Of a DNA stretch of 64,000 nt, positions 53,206 to 61,469 are shown piece after piece. This DNA is from Rhizobium sp. Root708. Its GTDB lineage: Bacteria; Pseudomonadota; Alphaproteobacteria; Rhizobiales; Rhizobiaceae. The stretch lies in assembly GCF_001429725.1 (NCBI RefSeq), contig NZ_LMHV01000034.1, positions 187,534 through 251,533 on the forward strand, given 5' to 3'. Both the position numbers and the translations under genes were made by a program. Numbering within the stretch: the first letter of the stretch is position 1; each line of letters opens with the position of its first letter. The notes beneath the pieces are model-generated. The model was given only the letters and a program-made list of their open reading frames with translations. It was not told the DNA's origin and did not search any database.

Positions 53206-54396
53206 TCAGAACTTAATCTTGATGCTGGTCGAGATAGCGGCAACTAGATCGTTGCCAAAGGAGTAAGTGACGTCATCGCCGTAGGTAATACCATCCTTCA
53301 CGATCGTTCCGGACTCGCCGCTCGTCATCACGCCCAGAGCGCCGGCTAGCCGCCACTCGACATTTTCGACGGGGCTGTAGGCCGCGCCGACACCGACCAT
53401 CCAGGTGTCGGTCTGCGAACCATAGCCATCGCTGGTACCACGGTCCCAGGTGAGGCTCAAAGCGCCGCTCCACTGATCGTTGAACTTGTGACCAACGCCG
53501 CCGGTGACAGTCCAGCCGTCGCGGTAGCCGAGATCCAGCGATGCCAGACCGCCGCTCGGGCAGGCACCTGTCGTCGGGCAGAATGGGACCGACTGCAGAA
53601 CGCTCCAATTTGTCCATTTCACCGAGCCGAACGCCAGCCAGTCCGGAGCAATACCCGTCTGCGCCTTCAACTCGAGCGAGTCAGGCGCCTCCGCCGAACC
53701 GGCCACCGGGACAATCGTGCCACCAACATTTCGCAGATCCACCGTTCCGGTCAGGTCGTCGTATTTGACCCTGCTGTTGTAGACGAGGCTGGCCCGGAGA
53801 GCGTACTCCGGAATCTCGTAAGCAATGCCGGCGCGCCAACCCCAGGCGTTATCTTGGAGGTCGAGGCGACCGATGCTCGCGGGAGACGGCGTAATCAAGC
53901 GCTCCTTGAAGCCTTCCACTTCTTGATAGAAGGTGCCCCCGATCAGGCGAAGCTCGCCTTGGCCCACGTCAAACTTATAGGAGCAGGTCGCTCCGTAGTT
54001 GTGAGTTGTGATCTTGGTCTCGACATTGGCCTGCGCGCCTACCCAGGCAGTGCCCGGATTGATGTGCGCACCGAAGGGCTCGGAATAGTCAACCAAGCAG
54101 TCAACGTCGCCGAAGCCGCCTTTGAAACCCAGATACGGAACAGCGTAATTTTCTGTTTCATCCGCCGATGTGGACCCAGCAGGAGTTCCGTTTGAGGGGT
54201 CGACATCCCTCGCACTCTTCAGCTTGCGCTGAGGCATGACATAGATGCCACCGGCCTGCACAGAAAACTGCGACGCGTCGAACAACTGGTCGATATTATA
54301 GCCACTGCGATCTAGACCACCCGCAAGGGATGGCTGAGCCAGTGATGAAAGCAATGCAAGCGAGACCGCGCCTACTGAGACTACACGAGATGCCAA
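53206..54396 (-). CDS. FadL/TodX/OMPP1-family outer membrane transport protein
   Basis: The protein has 396 residues from a TTG at 54396. This start is favoured because GGGGGAGA stands five bases ahead and the next residues (ASRVVSVGAVSLALLSSLAQPSLAGG) form a signal peptide; the longer frame does not. The mature end GGLDRSGYNIDQLFD is typical of rhizobial FadL-like porins, as are many amphipathic strands (VEWRLAGALGVM, WSVLQSVPF) and a terminal phenylalanine (IKIKF). FadL proteins let hydrophobic compounds such as long-chain fatty acids cross the outer membrane. It lies between exoR and valS. Confidence 0.88.
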   Translation of the reverse strand: MASRVVSVGAVSLALLSSLAQPSLAGGLDRSGYNIDQLFDASQFSVQAGGIYVMPQRKLKSARDVDPSNGTPAGSTSADETENYAVPYLGFKGGFGDVDCLVDYSEPFGAHINPGTAWVGAQANVETKITTHNYGATCSYKFDVGQGELRLIGGTFYQEVEGFKERLITPSPASIGRLDLQDNAWGWRAGIAYEIPEYALRASLVYNSRVKYDDLTGTVDLRNVGGTIVPVAGSAEAPDSLELKAQTGIAPDWLAFGSVKWTNWSVLQSVPFCPTTGACPSGGLASLDLGYRDGWTVTGGVGHKFNDQWSGALSLTWDRGTSDGYGSQTDTWMVGVGAAYSPVENVEWRLAGALGVMTSGESGTIVKDGITYGDDVTYSFGNDLVAAISTSIKIKF

Positions 54397-54745
54397 GGTG
54401 TCTCCCCCACTCAGGCAATTTACAATGGTGCGACTGTGAAGACGATCCCCGCAAATGGCAACTTGGTGAGACCATGTGATTGAAAAGTGAGCTAATGGAT
54501 CATTTACGTAAGTGATTGACGGGCACGTCAAAATTTTTCGGTTTTAGAATATTTTTCCTCAACTTAGGTCTCGATCTCATTCCTGAGCACAATCGTTCCC
54601 TCTGCAAAGACTTCTGTAACCCTTAGACAACACTTTTTCTTTTCAAAAAAGGAACGGGGAAAACTCAAGAAAACCAAGCAAAACGATCCCTAATGCGTCT
54701 CCTGAGGACCGTTTCAGTGGGAATCCCAGTTCCGCAGCAACAAAA

Positions 54746-54773
54746 AGGGCGCCTGATTCTCATCAGGCGCCCT
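54746..54773 (-). terminator. Intrinsic terminator of valS
   Basis: A perfect 12-bp stem (agggcgcctgat / atcaggcgccct) with a 4-nt loop is followed on the minus strand by TTTTTGTT. It starts 28 bp past the valS stop. Confidence 0.92.
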
Positions 54774-54800
54774 GAAATTTTATACTACCAAGCGTTGATT

Positions 54801-57644
54801 TTATGCCGCTTCGGCTACACGCGAGAGTGCAGTTCGAAGGCTTGCGATCTGACCCTGCAGTTCTTCCAGCCGCTCACGTTCGGCAGCGACGACCTCAGGG
54901 TTGGCATTGGCGACAAACTTCTCGTTCGACAGCTTTCCGTTGATGCGCGCAATCTCGCCATCGGCCTTGGAGATCGCCTTCTCGAGGCGAGCTTTCTCCG
55001 CAGTGAGATCGATCAGCGTGCCGAGCGGCAGGCAAACCGTGGCTTCCGCGACAACGATCTGAGCGGCTCCCTTGGGCGCCTCGTCAGCGAGCGAGATACC
55101 ATCGACACGCGCCAGCCGCTTGATGGCCGCGTCGTGGCGAACGAGACGTTCGCGCGTCAGGCTGTTTGCGCTGACGACCACCAGCGGCGCAACCGCTGAT
55201 GGCGGCACGTTCATCTCGGCACGAACAGAACGGATGCCGGAAACGAGGTCGACCAGCCAGTTGATTTCGTCCGCTGCGGCGTCGTCGGCATAGGAGGGCG
55301 CCGGCCATTCCGCATGGCAAACCATTGTATCGCGTTCGATACCCTCACCCGCCGTATGCGCCCAGAGTTCTTCCGTCATGAACGGCATGAACGGATGCAG
55401 GAGCTTGTAGATCTCCTCGAGGATATAGGCGGCGCATGCCTGCGCCTCCTTCTTGGCGCCCTCGTCCGTGCCGCTGAAGACCGGCTTCAGGAGCTCGAGG
55501 TACCAATCGCAAACCTGGTTCCAGACGAAGCGGTACAGGGCACTGGCCGCATCGTTGAAACGATAGGATTCCAGAGCTTCCGTAACGTCACGTTCCGTAC
55601 GGGCAAGTTCCGTCAGAATCCAGCGGTTGATCGTCAACTCAGCGGCTTCGGGCACGAAATGCGGATCGCTCTTGGCGCCGTTCATCTCCGCAAAGCGCGT
55701 TGCGTTCCAGAGCTTGGTGCCGAAGTTGCGGTAACCGGCGATGCGAGCCGGATCCAGCTTCACGTCGCGGCCCTGAGCGGCCATGATCGCCAGCGTGAAA
55801 CGCAGTGCGTCCGCACCATACTCGTCGATCAATTCCAAGGGGTCGATGACGTTGCCCTTGGACTTCGACATCTTCTGGCCGTTCTTGTCGCGAACCAGCG
55901 CGTGAACGTAGACAGTGTTGAATGGCTCGACCGGAACGCCATCCTCATCCTTCATGAAGTGTAGGCCCATCATCATCATGCGGGCGACCCAGAAGAAGAT
56001 GATGTCGAATCCGGTGACCAGAACGTTGGTCGGATAATAACGCGCCAGTTCGGGCGTCTTGTCCGGCCAGCCGAGCGTGGAGAACGGCCAGAGCGCCGAT
56101 GAGAACCACGTATCGAGAACGTCCTCGTCACGCGTCAGGATTTCGCCGGGCTTGAAGTTCTCCAGCAGATCCTCGACGTAGGCCTTCATCGGGCCTTCGT
56201 GCGAGAGATAGTGCTGGATCGCCGCCTGCAGGGCTTCCTCTTCGGTCTTTTCGACGAAGACCTGCCCGTCCGGGCCGTACCAGGCCGGGATCTGATGGCC
56301 CCACCAGAGCTGGCGGGAGACACACCAGGGCTGAATGTTTTCCATCCACTCGTAATAGGTCTTGTCCCAGCTGCGCGGAACGAGCTTGGTGCGGCCTTCG
56401 CGAACGGAGGCGATCGCCGGCTCGGCGAGCGTCTTGGCGTCGACGTACCACTGCTCGGTGAGGCGTGGCTCGATCGGAACGCCGCCACGGTCGCCGTGCG
56501 GAACCATGTGCTTGTGCGGCTCGATCTTGTCGAGCAGGCTCGCCTCTTCGAAGATGCGGACAATGATCTTGCGCGCCTCGAAGCGATCCTTTCCTTCGAG
56601 TTCGTCCCATGCGCCATGCAGGGCAGCGGCGTCAGGAATGCCCTCGAGGAAGTCCTCGTTGTCCTTGATCGTGATGCGGCCATCGACGGTGAGAATATTG
56701 ACGACGCGCAGACCTGTGCGCTTGCCGACGTCGAAGTCGTTGAAATCGTGCGCCGGCGTCATCTTGACGGCGCCGGTGCCGGCGGTCGGATCCGGATATT
56801 CGTCGGCAACGATCGGAATACGGCGGCCAACGATCGGCAGGATGACGTGCTTGCCGACCAGCGGCGCGTATCGCTCGTCCTTCGGATTGACGGCAACGCC
56901 GGTATCGCCAAGCATGGTTTCCGGGCGGGTGGTCGCAACGACGATGTAGTCGCGCGTTTCCCATTCGGTCGCCTTGCCTTCGTCGTCGAAAGCGATCGGG
57001 TGCTGATAGGTGACGCCCGGCTCCAGAGGATAGCGGAGATACCAAAGGTTACCGTTGACCTCGTGCTGCTCAACCTCGATGTCGGAGATCGCGGTCAGAA
57101 GCTTCGGGTCCCAATTGACCAGGCGCTTATCGCGATAGATTAGACCTTCCTTGTAAAGCGTTACAAAGACTTCAAGAACGGCGGCGGAAAGGCCCTCGTC
57201 CATGGTGAAGCGCTCGCGCGACCAATCGCAGGAAGCGCCGAGACGCTTCAACTGGTTGAAGATGAGGCCGCCCGATTCAGCCTTCCATTCCCAGACCTTT
57301 TCGATGAAGGCTTCGCGACCCATGTCGCGACGGCCCGGCAGTTGCTGTTCCATCAGCTTGCGCTCGACAACCATCTGGGTAGCGATCCCGGCGTGGTCCA
57401 TGCCCGGCTGCCAAAGCACGTCCTTGCCGCGCATGCGCTCGAAGCGAACCATGACGTCCTGCAGCGTATTGTTCAACGCATGACCCATGTGCAGCGAGCC
57501 GGTGACGTTCGGCGGCGGGATCACGATGGTGAAGGTCTCGGCGCCCGGCTTGGCATTGGCGCCCGCACGGAAGGCGTCCGCCTCATCCCATTTTGCAGCG
57601 ATTTTCGGTTCAACGGCAGCGGAATCGTAGGTCTTGTCGAGCAT
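54801..57644 (-). CDS. valS: Valyl-tRNA synthetase
   Basis: This class I synthetase has 947 residues. The HIGH motif is LHMGHALNN (HMGH at 52-55) and KMSKSKGNVIDP starts at residue 591. Between them lies the CP1 editing domain (GDTGVAVNPKDERY, GAVKMTPAHDFNDF), which hydrolyses mischarged Thr-tRNA. The last ~75 residues are a coiled coil (DLTAEKARLEKAISKADGEIARINGKL) that holds the tRNA. The length is standard. popZ lies 118 bp upstream; the order popZ-valS is conserved in alphaproteobacteria. Confidence 0.97.
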   Translation of the reverse strand: MLDKTYDSAAVEPKIAAKWDEADAFRAGANAKPGAETFTIVIPPPNVTGSLHMGHALNNTLQDVMVRFERMRGKDVLWQPGMDHAGIATQMVVERKLMEQQLPGRRDMGREAFIEKVWEWKAESGGLIFNQLKRLGASCDWSRERFTMDEGLSAAVLEVFVTLYKEGLIYRDKRLVNWDPKLLTAISDIEVEQHEVNGNLWYLRYPLEPGVTYQHPIAFDDEGKATEWETRDYIVVATTRPETMLGDTGVAVNPKDERYAPLVGKHVILPIVGRRIPIVADEYPDPTAGTGAVKMTPAHDFNDFDVGKRTGLRVVNILTVDGRITIKDNEDFLEGIPDAAALHGAWDELEGKDRFEARKIIVRIFEEASLLDKIEPHKHMVPHGDRGGVPIEPRLTEQWYVDAKTLAEPAIASVREGRTKLVPRSWDKTYYEWMENIQPWCVSRQLWWGHQIPAWYGPDGQVFVEKTEEEALQAAIQHYLSHEGPMKAYVEDLLENFKPGEILTRDEDVLDTWFSSALWPFSTLGWPDKTPELARYYPTNVLVTGFDIIFFWVARMMMMGLHFMKDEDGVPVEPFNTVYVHALVRDKNGQKMSKSKGNVIDPLELIDEYGADALRFTLAIMAAQGRDVKLDPARIAGYRNFGTKLWNATRFAEMNGAKSDPHFVPEAAELTINRWILTELARTERDVTEALESYRFNDAASALYRFVWNQVCDWYLELLKPVFSGTDEGAKKEAQACAAYILEEIYKLLHPFMPFMTEELWAHTAGEGIERDTMVCHAEWPAPSYADDAAADEINWLVDLVSGIRSVRAEMNVPPSAVAPLVVVSANSLTRERLVRHDAAIKRLARVDGISLADEAPKGAAQIVVAEATVCLPLGTLIDLTAEKARLEKAISKADGEIARINGKLSNEKFVANANPEVVAAERERLEELQGQIASLRTALSRVAEAA

Positions 57645-57711
57645 TTGGGGACCAAAATCTGGAGGGACTTAGATGCGGGTTGTAAATAGGATGGCTACGG
57701 GCAAGTCAATA

Positions 57712-57744
57712 AAAAAGCCGCCCCGGGGACCGGAGCGGCTTTTT
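57712..57744 (-). terminator. Intrinsic terminator of popZ
   Basis: Stem of 10 bp (aaaaagccgc / gcggcttttt), one mismatch, then four more pairs and a 3-nt loop. A T-run lies in the minus direction, 19 bp after the popZ stop. Confidence 0.9.
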
Positions 57745-57762
57745 GAGACAAGGCGTTTCCAA

Positions 57763-58641
57763 TCAGCGGCGCGGGCCGCGTGCCACACGTTCGATCTCTT
57801 CGCGCACGAGGCGCTCGACGAGCGTCGGCAGGTTGTCGTCCAGCCAGTCGCGCAACATCGGCCGCAGCATGTCTTCCGCGATCTCGTCGAGCGAGCGACG
57901 CTCGACACCGTCGATAGCGGCAGCAAGCTCCTCGAACGAGCGGCTGATCTGGAGCCCCGTGTCAGGCGACATCAAGGATTGCTGCGCGGAAAAGGCGACC
58001 TGCGGCAGAAGTTCGTTCGACAAGGCGGAAGCGATGGCATCGACAACCGGCTCCGCGACGGGCGCTGCAGGCGCAACCTCGACAGGCGGCCAGGATGCGG
58101 CGGCGGGCGCGATATCCTCGTAGGTTGGAACAGGCTGTTCCGAAACGGCCTGTGGAGCAGGCGCGGCGATCGGAGCGGGCGTTACGAACGGTATCGGTTC
58201 GACGACCGGCCGCTGCAATTCGACTGGCGGCTGCGGAGCTTCAAACATATGGGTCGGGATTTCCGCCTGGCGGAATGCCGGAGGTGCTTCTCGCAGCTGG
58301 GCGGTATTTCGTTCGGACGCGGCGCGGACCCGTGCGGCTACATCGGCAAGCGACATGGCACGTTCAGGCTCGTCCACCAGGGGAGCCGAGCCCGCGGAAT
58401 TGGCGGCAACGAAGCGGGGATCAGGCTGTGACACCGGCTCGGGAAACTCGACAGCGGCGTAGGCCTGGTCGACCGTCAGGTGAATATCGGAGGAGCGGTC
58501 GTCTTCCTCGGCGGCATAAACCGGCGGCAAGGCGTTCGATAGCGCCCTGCCCGCACCTGGCTCATTGCTCTCGATGATCTGTCGGATCGACGCGAGAATT
58601 TCTTCCATCGACGGTTCACGCGCTACGCTTGGCTGAGCCAT
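57763..58641 (-). CDS. popZ: Pole-organising protein PopZ (DUF2497)
   Basis: PopZ forms a polar condensate that anchors the chromosomal origin and cell-cycle kinases. The 292 residues start at ATG 58641 (GAGGATAAAT upstream). The N-terminal helix PSMEEILASIRQIIESNEPG binds client proteins. The long Pro/Ala/Glu-rich middle (about 40-210) is the disordered spacer. The C-terminal helices (RSLDEIAEDMLRPMLRDWLDDNLPTLVERLVREEIERVA) are the oligomerisation region and match the Caulobacter protein. The size is larger than Caulobacter PopZ (177) because of the spacer, as in other rhizobia. In relatives a tolC gene lies just upstream; here it is missing. Confidence 0.93.
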   Translation of the reverse strand: MAQPSVAREPSMEEILASIRQIIESNEPGAGRALSNALPPVYAAEEDDRSSDIHLTVDQAYAAVEFPEPVSQPDPRFVAANSAGSAPLVDEPERAMSLADVAARVRAASERNTAQLREAPPAFRQAEIPTHMFEAPQPPVELQRPVVEPIPFVTPAPIAAPAPQAVSEQPVPTYEDIAPAAASWPPVEVAPAAPVAEPVVDAIASALSNELLPQVAFSAQQSLMSPDTGLQISRSFEELAAAIDGVERRSLDEIAEDMLRPMLRDWLDDNLPTLVERLVREEIERVARGPRR

Positions 58642-58803
58642 ATTTATCCTCGTTATCAAGCAAACGACCGGATTGCGTGGATGGGCATCCGAATCACCCA
58701 GACTTTAGGATAGCGAAACGAGGAAAAAAATCAGCGCGAATCAAATGACTGCCGCCATGCACAGCTTTCTCGAAGGCTGTCGAGGACGGTCCGGAAACAA
58801 AAA

Positions 58804-58822
58804 CGGGCGCCACCGGCGCCCG
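58804..58822 (-). terminator. Intrinsic terminator of the PIMT-like gene
   Basis: An 8-bp stem (cgggcgcc / ggcgcccg) with a 3-nt loop is followed on the minus strand by TTTTTGTTT. It lies 26 bp after the stop codon and separates this gene from popZ. Confidence 0.88.
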
Positions 58823-58847
58823 CAAAACGGCAAGAATGCAGCCGTTA

Positions 58848-59510
58848 TCAGAATACGAATTCGCGCGCCTTGGCAAAGCCCGGCAATGGCTTCACGGAGG
58901 CGTTGAAATAGACGTTCTCCGAGATTGCCCCGCGCTCGCTTGAGAACACCGCAGCGCGTGCGGACCCTCCCTGGCCCTGCACCGTCACCAGACGTCCGCC
59001 ATCCCGCAGCTGCGACAACAGCGCTGGCGGAACTTCCTCGACGGCGCCATTGACGAAAATCAGATCGTAAGGGGCGCCGGTCGTGTTGCCTGCGTTCAGT
59101 GCGCCGGTGGCGACCGAGACGTTCGGGTAGCTGGAAAGGTTTGCCTTCGCAGCGGCGGCAAGCTCTTCGTTCTGCTCCAGGGCGACAACCGAGCCCGCGA
59201 GCATGGAAAGGATCGCGGACAGATAACCGGTACCACAGCCAACCTCCAGAACGACGTCGTCCTTTCTGATCTCGGCGAGCTGAAGAAGCTTCGCCAGCGG
59301 CGACGGCTGCATCAGATAACGCGCCAGCTGTCCGTCCGCAGCAGGACAGATCTCGACGTCGCTATCCACGTAGGCGAGCGTCTTGGACTTTTCCGGGACG
59401 AACGCTTCGCGCGGGACGGTCGCAAATGCCGTCAGCACGGAATGCGAGGTGACGTCCGTCGTGCGGACCTGATTGTCGACCATGTTGGCGCGCGCTGTAT
59501 CGAAATTCAT
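58848..59510 (-). CDS. Protein-L-isoaspartate O-methyltransferase family protein (second copy)
   Basis: The protein has 220 residues with the SAM motif VLEVGCGTGYLSAILSML and the PIMT pattern (VRTTDVTSHSVLTAFATVPREAFVPE..., DLIFVNGAVEEVPPALLSQLRDGGRLV). It diverges from the surE-linked pcm: the N-terminal segment begins MNFDTARANMVDNQVRTTDV, a form of the family typically found next to tolC in rhizobia. The true substrate is uncertain. Divergent from the small membrane ORF at 59707; popZ is downstream behind a terminator. Confidence 0.85.
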   Translation of the reverse strand: MNFDTARANMVDNQVRTTDVTSHSVLTAFATVPREAFVPEKSKTLAYVDSDVEICPAADGQLARYLMQPSPLAKLLQLAEIRKDDVVLEVGCGTGYLSAILSMLAGSVVALEQNEELAAAAKANLSSYPNVSVATGALNAGNTTGAPYDLIFVNGAVEEVPPALLSQLRDGGRLVTVQGQGGSARAAVFSSERGAISENVYFNASVKPLPGFAKAREFVF

Positions 59511-59706
59511 ATTGTCCTCTCGCTTATCGAAAGCGTTCTGTCTGCTCGTCTCTTAATCTCGGAAAACCCGCCTTTCAAGGCTTGGCGACCATCCACGACA
59601 AGAATTAGGGGATCGCATGGCAAGCATACGGCGTCGAGCCAATCGTTCGTGGCATATAGCAACGCGCTGTGATATTATTGCAACCGGAGGAAAAGGAGGA
59701 AATATC

Positions 59707-59808
59707 ATGGCTGCGATCGCGGAACTGTTCTCGCTGTTCGATTTTCTCATCGTAACGGCGCTTGTCGGTATTTTCTGCTGCGGGTTGCTGGATAGAGAAA
59801 CACGATAA
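59707..59808 (+). CDS. Small membrane protein, 33 aa
   Basis: A 33-residue frame: MAAIAELFSLFDFLIVTALVG, then IFCCGLLDRETR. The ATG is preceded by the very strong GGAGGAAAAGGAGGAAAT, two overlapping Shine-Dalgarno elements. The peptide is one hydrophobic helix with a short charged tail, so a single-span membrane peptide is likely. No homologue was recognised. The strong ribosome site supports translation more than length does. It lies 95 bp before a second tiny membrane frame on the same strand. Confidence 0.6.
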   Translation: MAAIAELFSLFDFLIVTALVGIFCCGLLDRETR

Positions 59809-59903
59809 GCGGGCGCACAGGACAACTGAAACGGGAACGTTCAGGTAACTGTCAGCTTCGGAGTGAATTATAGCCATTCCTAAAACGCACCAAACGGGCT
59901 GGA

Positions 59904-60050
59904 ATGGTGAATAAATCTACTGCGATCGGCGGACTGTTCGTCTGCACATTCCTTGTCATCATTCTCCTGATTCCCCTTGTCGCCGCGACAGCGCCGCATG
60001 TCACCACCAACGGCATTTCACCTATGCCGTCACTGCAGCGTATCGACTGA
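59904..60050 (+). CDS. Small membrane protein, 48 aa
   Basis: The ATG at 59904 (GTG next to it at 59907) opens a 48-codon frame ending at a TGA. MVNKSTAIGG is followed by a strong hydrophobic helix (LFVCTFLVIILLIPLVAATA) and a short polar tail. It looks like a single-span small membrane protein or a secreted peptide cleaved after the helix. The ribosome site is weak (CTGGA), so the call is moderate. No family is recognised. Confidence 0.5.
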   Translation: MVNKSTAIGGLFVCTFLVIILLIPLVAATAPHVTTNGISPMPSLQRID

Positions 60051-60221
60051 TTGGAAGCGACTTTCCGCCGCTGACGTCGCTTGGCGCGGCACATATCGCT
60101 CGCGGGATCGCTCTCCGCCTGACGCATTCAAAATGAGCGAGTTTTTCCACCAAGCCTCTTGCGCTCGATTTCTATTCATTCTAAATGCCGCCCAACGCTT
60201 CGGTTGCTCCGAGCGTTGTGA

Positions 60222-60295
60222 GGCCTCGTGGCGGAGTGGTGACGCAGAGGACTGCAAATCCTTGCACCCCGGTTCAATTCCGGGCGAGGCCTCCA
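60222..60295 (+). tRNA. tRNA-Cys (anticodon GCA)
   Basis: The 74-nt sequence begins GGCCTCGTGGCGG and ends GCGAGGCCTCCA with a perfect 7-bp acceptor stem and encoded CCA. The anticodon arm GAGGACTGCAAATCCTT gives GCA, and the T-arm is GGTTCAATTCC. All cloverleaf arms fit. Confidence 0.97.
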
Positions 60296-60482
60296 AACAT
60301 TTTCCACTGACTGAGACAGTGATTTGTAGCGCTAGGCGGGTGGCCGAATGCGCAGACCTTCTTGCATTCTCACTGCAGCACGTTTCCCTTGATTTCCAAT
60401 GAATCCTTGGCTGCCATGCGACATGGAATGCAACATACGACGCGTCCAGTCCCCATCCCGAGTGTAGCGCAAAAATGAAAAC

Positions 60483-60507
60483 GCCCGCCTCTGTGAACAG
60501 GGCGGGC
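60483..60507 (-). terminator. Intrinsic terminator of the Tudor-like gene
   Basis: A stem of 7 plus 3 bp (gcccgcc-ctg / cag-ggcgggc, one bulge) with a 4-nt loop is followed on the minus strand by GTTTTCATTTTT, 28 bp past the stop codon. Confidence 0.85.
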
Positions 60508-60534
60508 ATGGCTATATTCAGATTGGTAGCAAGC

Positions 60535-60906
60535 TTACTTCGTGCGGCAACGACCGGTCTTGGTGGTTTCCTTGTCGCCGTCGTCGTAGGCGATGCCGAT
60601 TTTCTCGCCAGCAAGGGACGCAATTGTGCCCGGATACCAGTCACCGGCGTTCTTGAAGTTGCACTCGACCTTCATGCCGATCATCCAGTCGTATGGACGA
60701 ACCTGGCTGGTGTTTACAGTTTCACGGTCACCATCGTCATAGCGAATGGTAACCTCTCCGCCACCAACCTTCTCCGCAACGCCCGGGAACCAGTATCCTG
60801 CGCCCTTGTAGTTTCCTAAAACCCAATCACCTGCCGTCTGAGCGCTGGCGAACCCGCCGCTCACGGCGAGCATGCATCCCGCAATAATCATCTTGCGCTT
60901 GATCAA
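60535..60906 (-). CDS. Secreted protein with two Tudor/Agenet-like repeats
   Basis: The product has 123 residues from a TTG at 60906 (GGGAGACAG upstream); a later ATG at 60891 is possible. IKRKMIIAGCMLAVSGGFASA is a signal peptide. The mature part has two similar ~42-residue units: WVLGNYKGAGYWFPGVAEKVGGGEVTIRYDDGDRETVN and VECNFKNAGDWYPGTIASLAGEKIGIAYDDGDKETT. Each shows the aromatic WxPG turn and the YDDGD-ET strand typical of Tudor/Agenet-like beta barrels, more usual in eukaryotic proteins. The role in the periplasm is unknown. Confidence 0.65.
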   Translation of the reverse strand: MIKRKMIIAGCMLAVSGGFASAQTAGDWVLGNYKGAGYWFPGVAEKVGGGEVTIRYDDGDRETVNTSQVRPYDWMIGMKVECNFKNAGDWYPGTIASLAGEKIGIAYDDGDKETTKTGRCRTK

Positions 60907-61250
60907 AAAACTGTCTCCCAGTAGCCAGCCCGCAATTGGGCCTGTGAGCAGAATTATGATCGGGCACTTAATGGCGGATGAACGCGAGAAGCCATAGAAC
61001 ATCCGACCGCGCGCCATTTTTGGGGCAGTCTATCGTTTGGTTGCAGGCTGCGGAATTGAATCGGATATTTCGCGGTTATGAGCCCCTCGCTGTGGGTTTT
61101 AGTGGGTGATCAAGTCCACGTAGTCGTCCTGGATCTCTCCGATCCGCTCGCCCCTCTCGTCCACCGGTCGCCAACCATTTGGTTGCGCCTCCACGTCCTA
61201 ACGTGCGAGACCAGCGGGCAGTCCATACGCACCATGAAGTGAGAAATGTC

Positions 61251-61382
61251 GTGAAAACTGGAGATACGCCCGAACCGGGCCGGGCAACGCGGATCATTAT
61301 TCTGATCGCTATGGTTCTCTCTGCCGTGACCGCGGTTGGCGGCTTTATCGCGGTTTACCGGGCTACGTTTGTCACCCTGTGA
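61251..61382 (+). CDS. Small membrane protein, 43 aa (doubtful)
   Basis: From a GTG at 61251 a 43-residue frame gives MKTGDTPEPGRATR, then a hydrophobic helix (IIILIAMVLSAVTAVGGFIAVY) and RATFVTL. A polar N-terminus followed by one TM helix resembles many small rhizobial membrane proteins. The ribosome site is poor, so it could be chance; listed because the frame is coherent and the stretch is otherwise empty. Confidence 0.4.
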   Translation: MKTGDTPEPGRATRIIILIAMVLSAVTAVGGFIAVYRATFVTL

Positions 61383-61424
61383 GTGGGGTAACGGCATCTG
61401 ATCCAGGCATCAGATGGAAGCAAA

Positions 61425-61451
61425 AGCGGCCGCGTAAATCCCGCGACCGCT
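61425..61451 (-). terminator. Intrinsic terminator of the BA14K gene
   Basis: A 10-bp stem with one mismatch (agcggccgcg / cgcgaccgct) and a 7-nt loop is followed on the minus strand by TTTTGCTT; it starts 19 bp past the stop. Confidence 0.8.
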
Positions 61452-61469
61452 CACTTGGTCCCACTCCGT

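Noticed and set aside
54801..57660. Possible T-box or other riboswitch ahead of valS, serS or argS
   Set aside because: Leaders are short and no T-box motif was seen; T-boxes are not expected in alphaproteobacteria.
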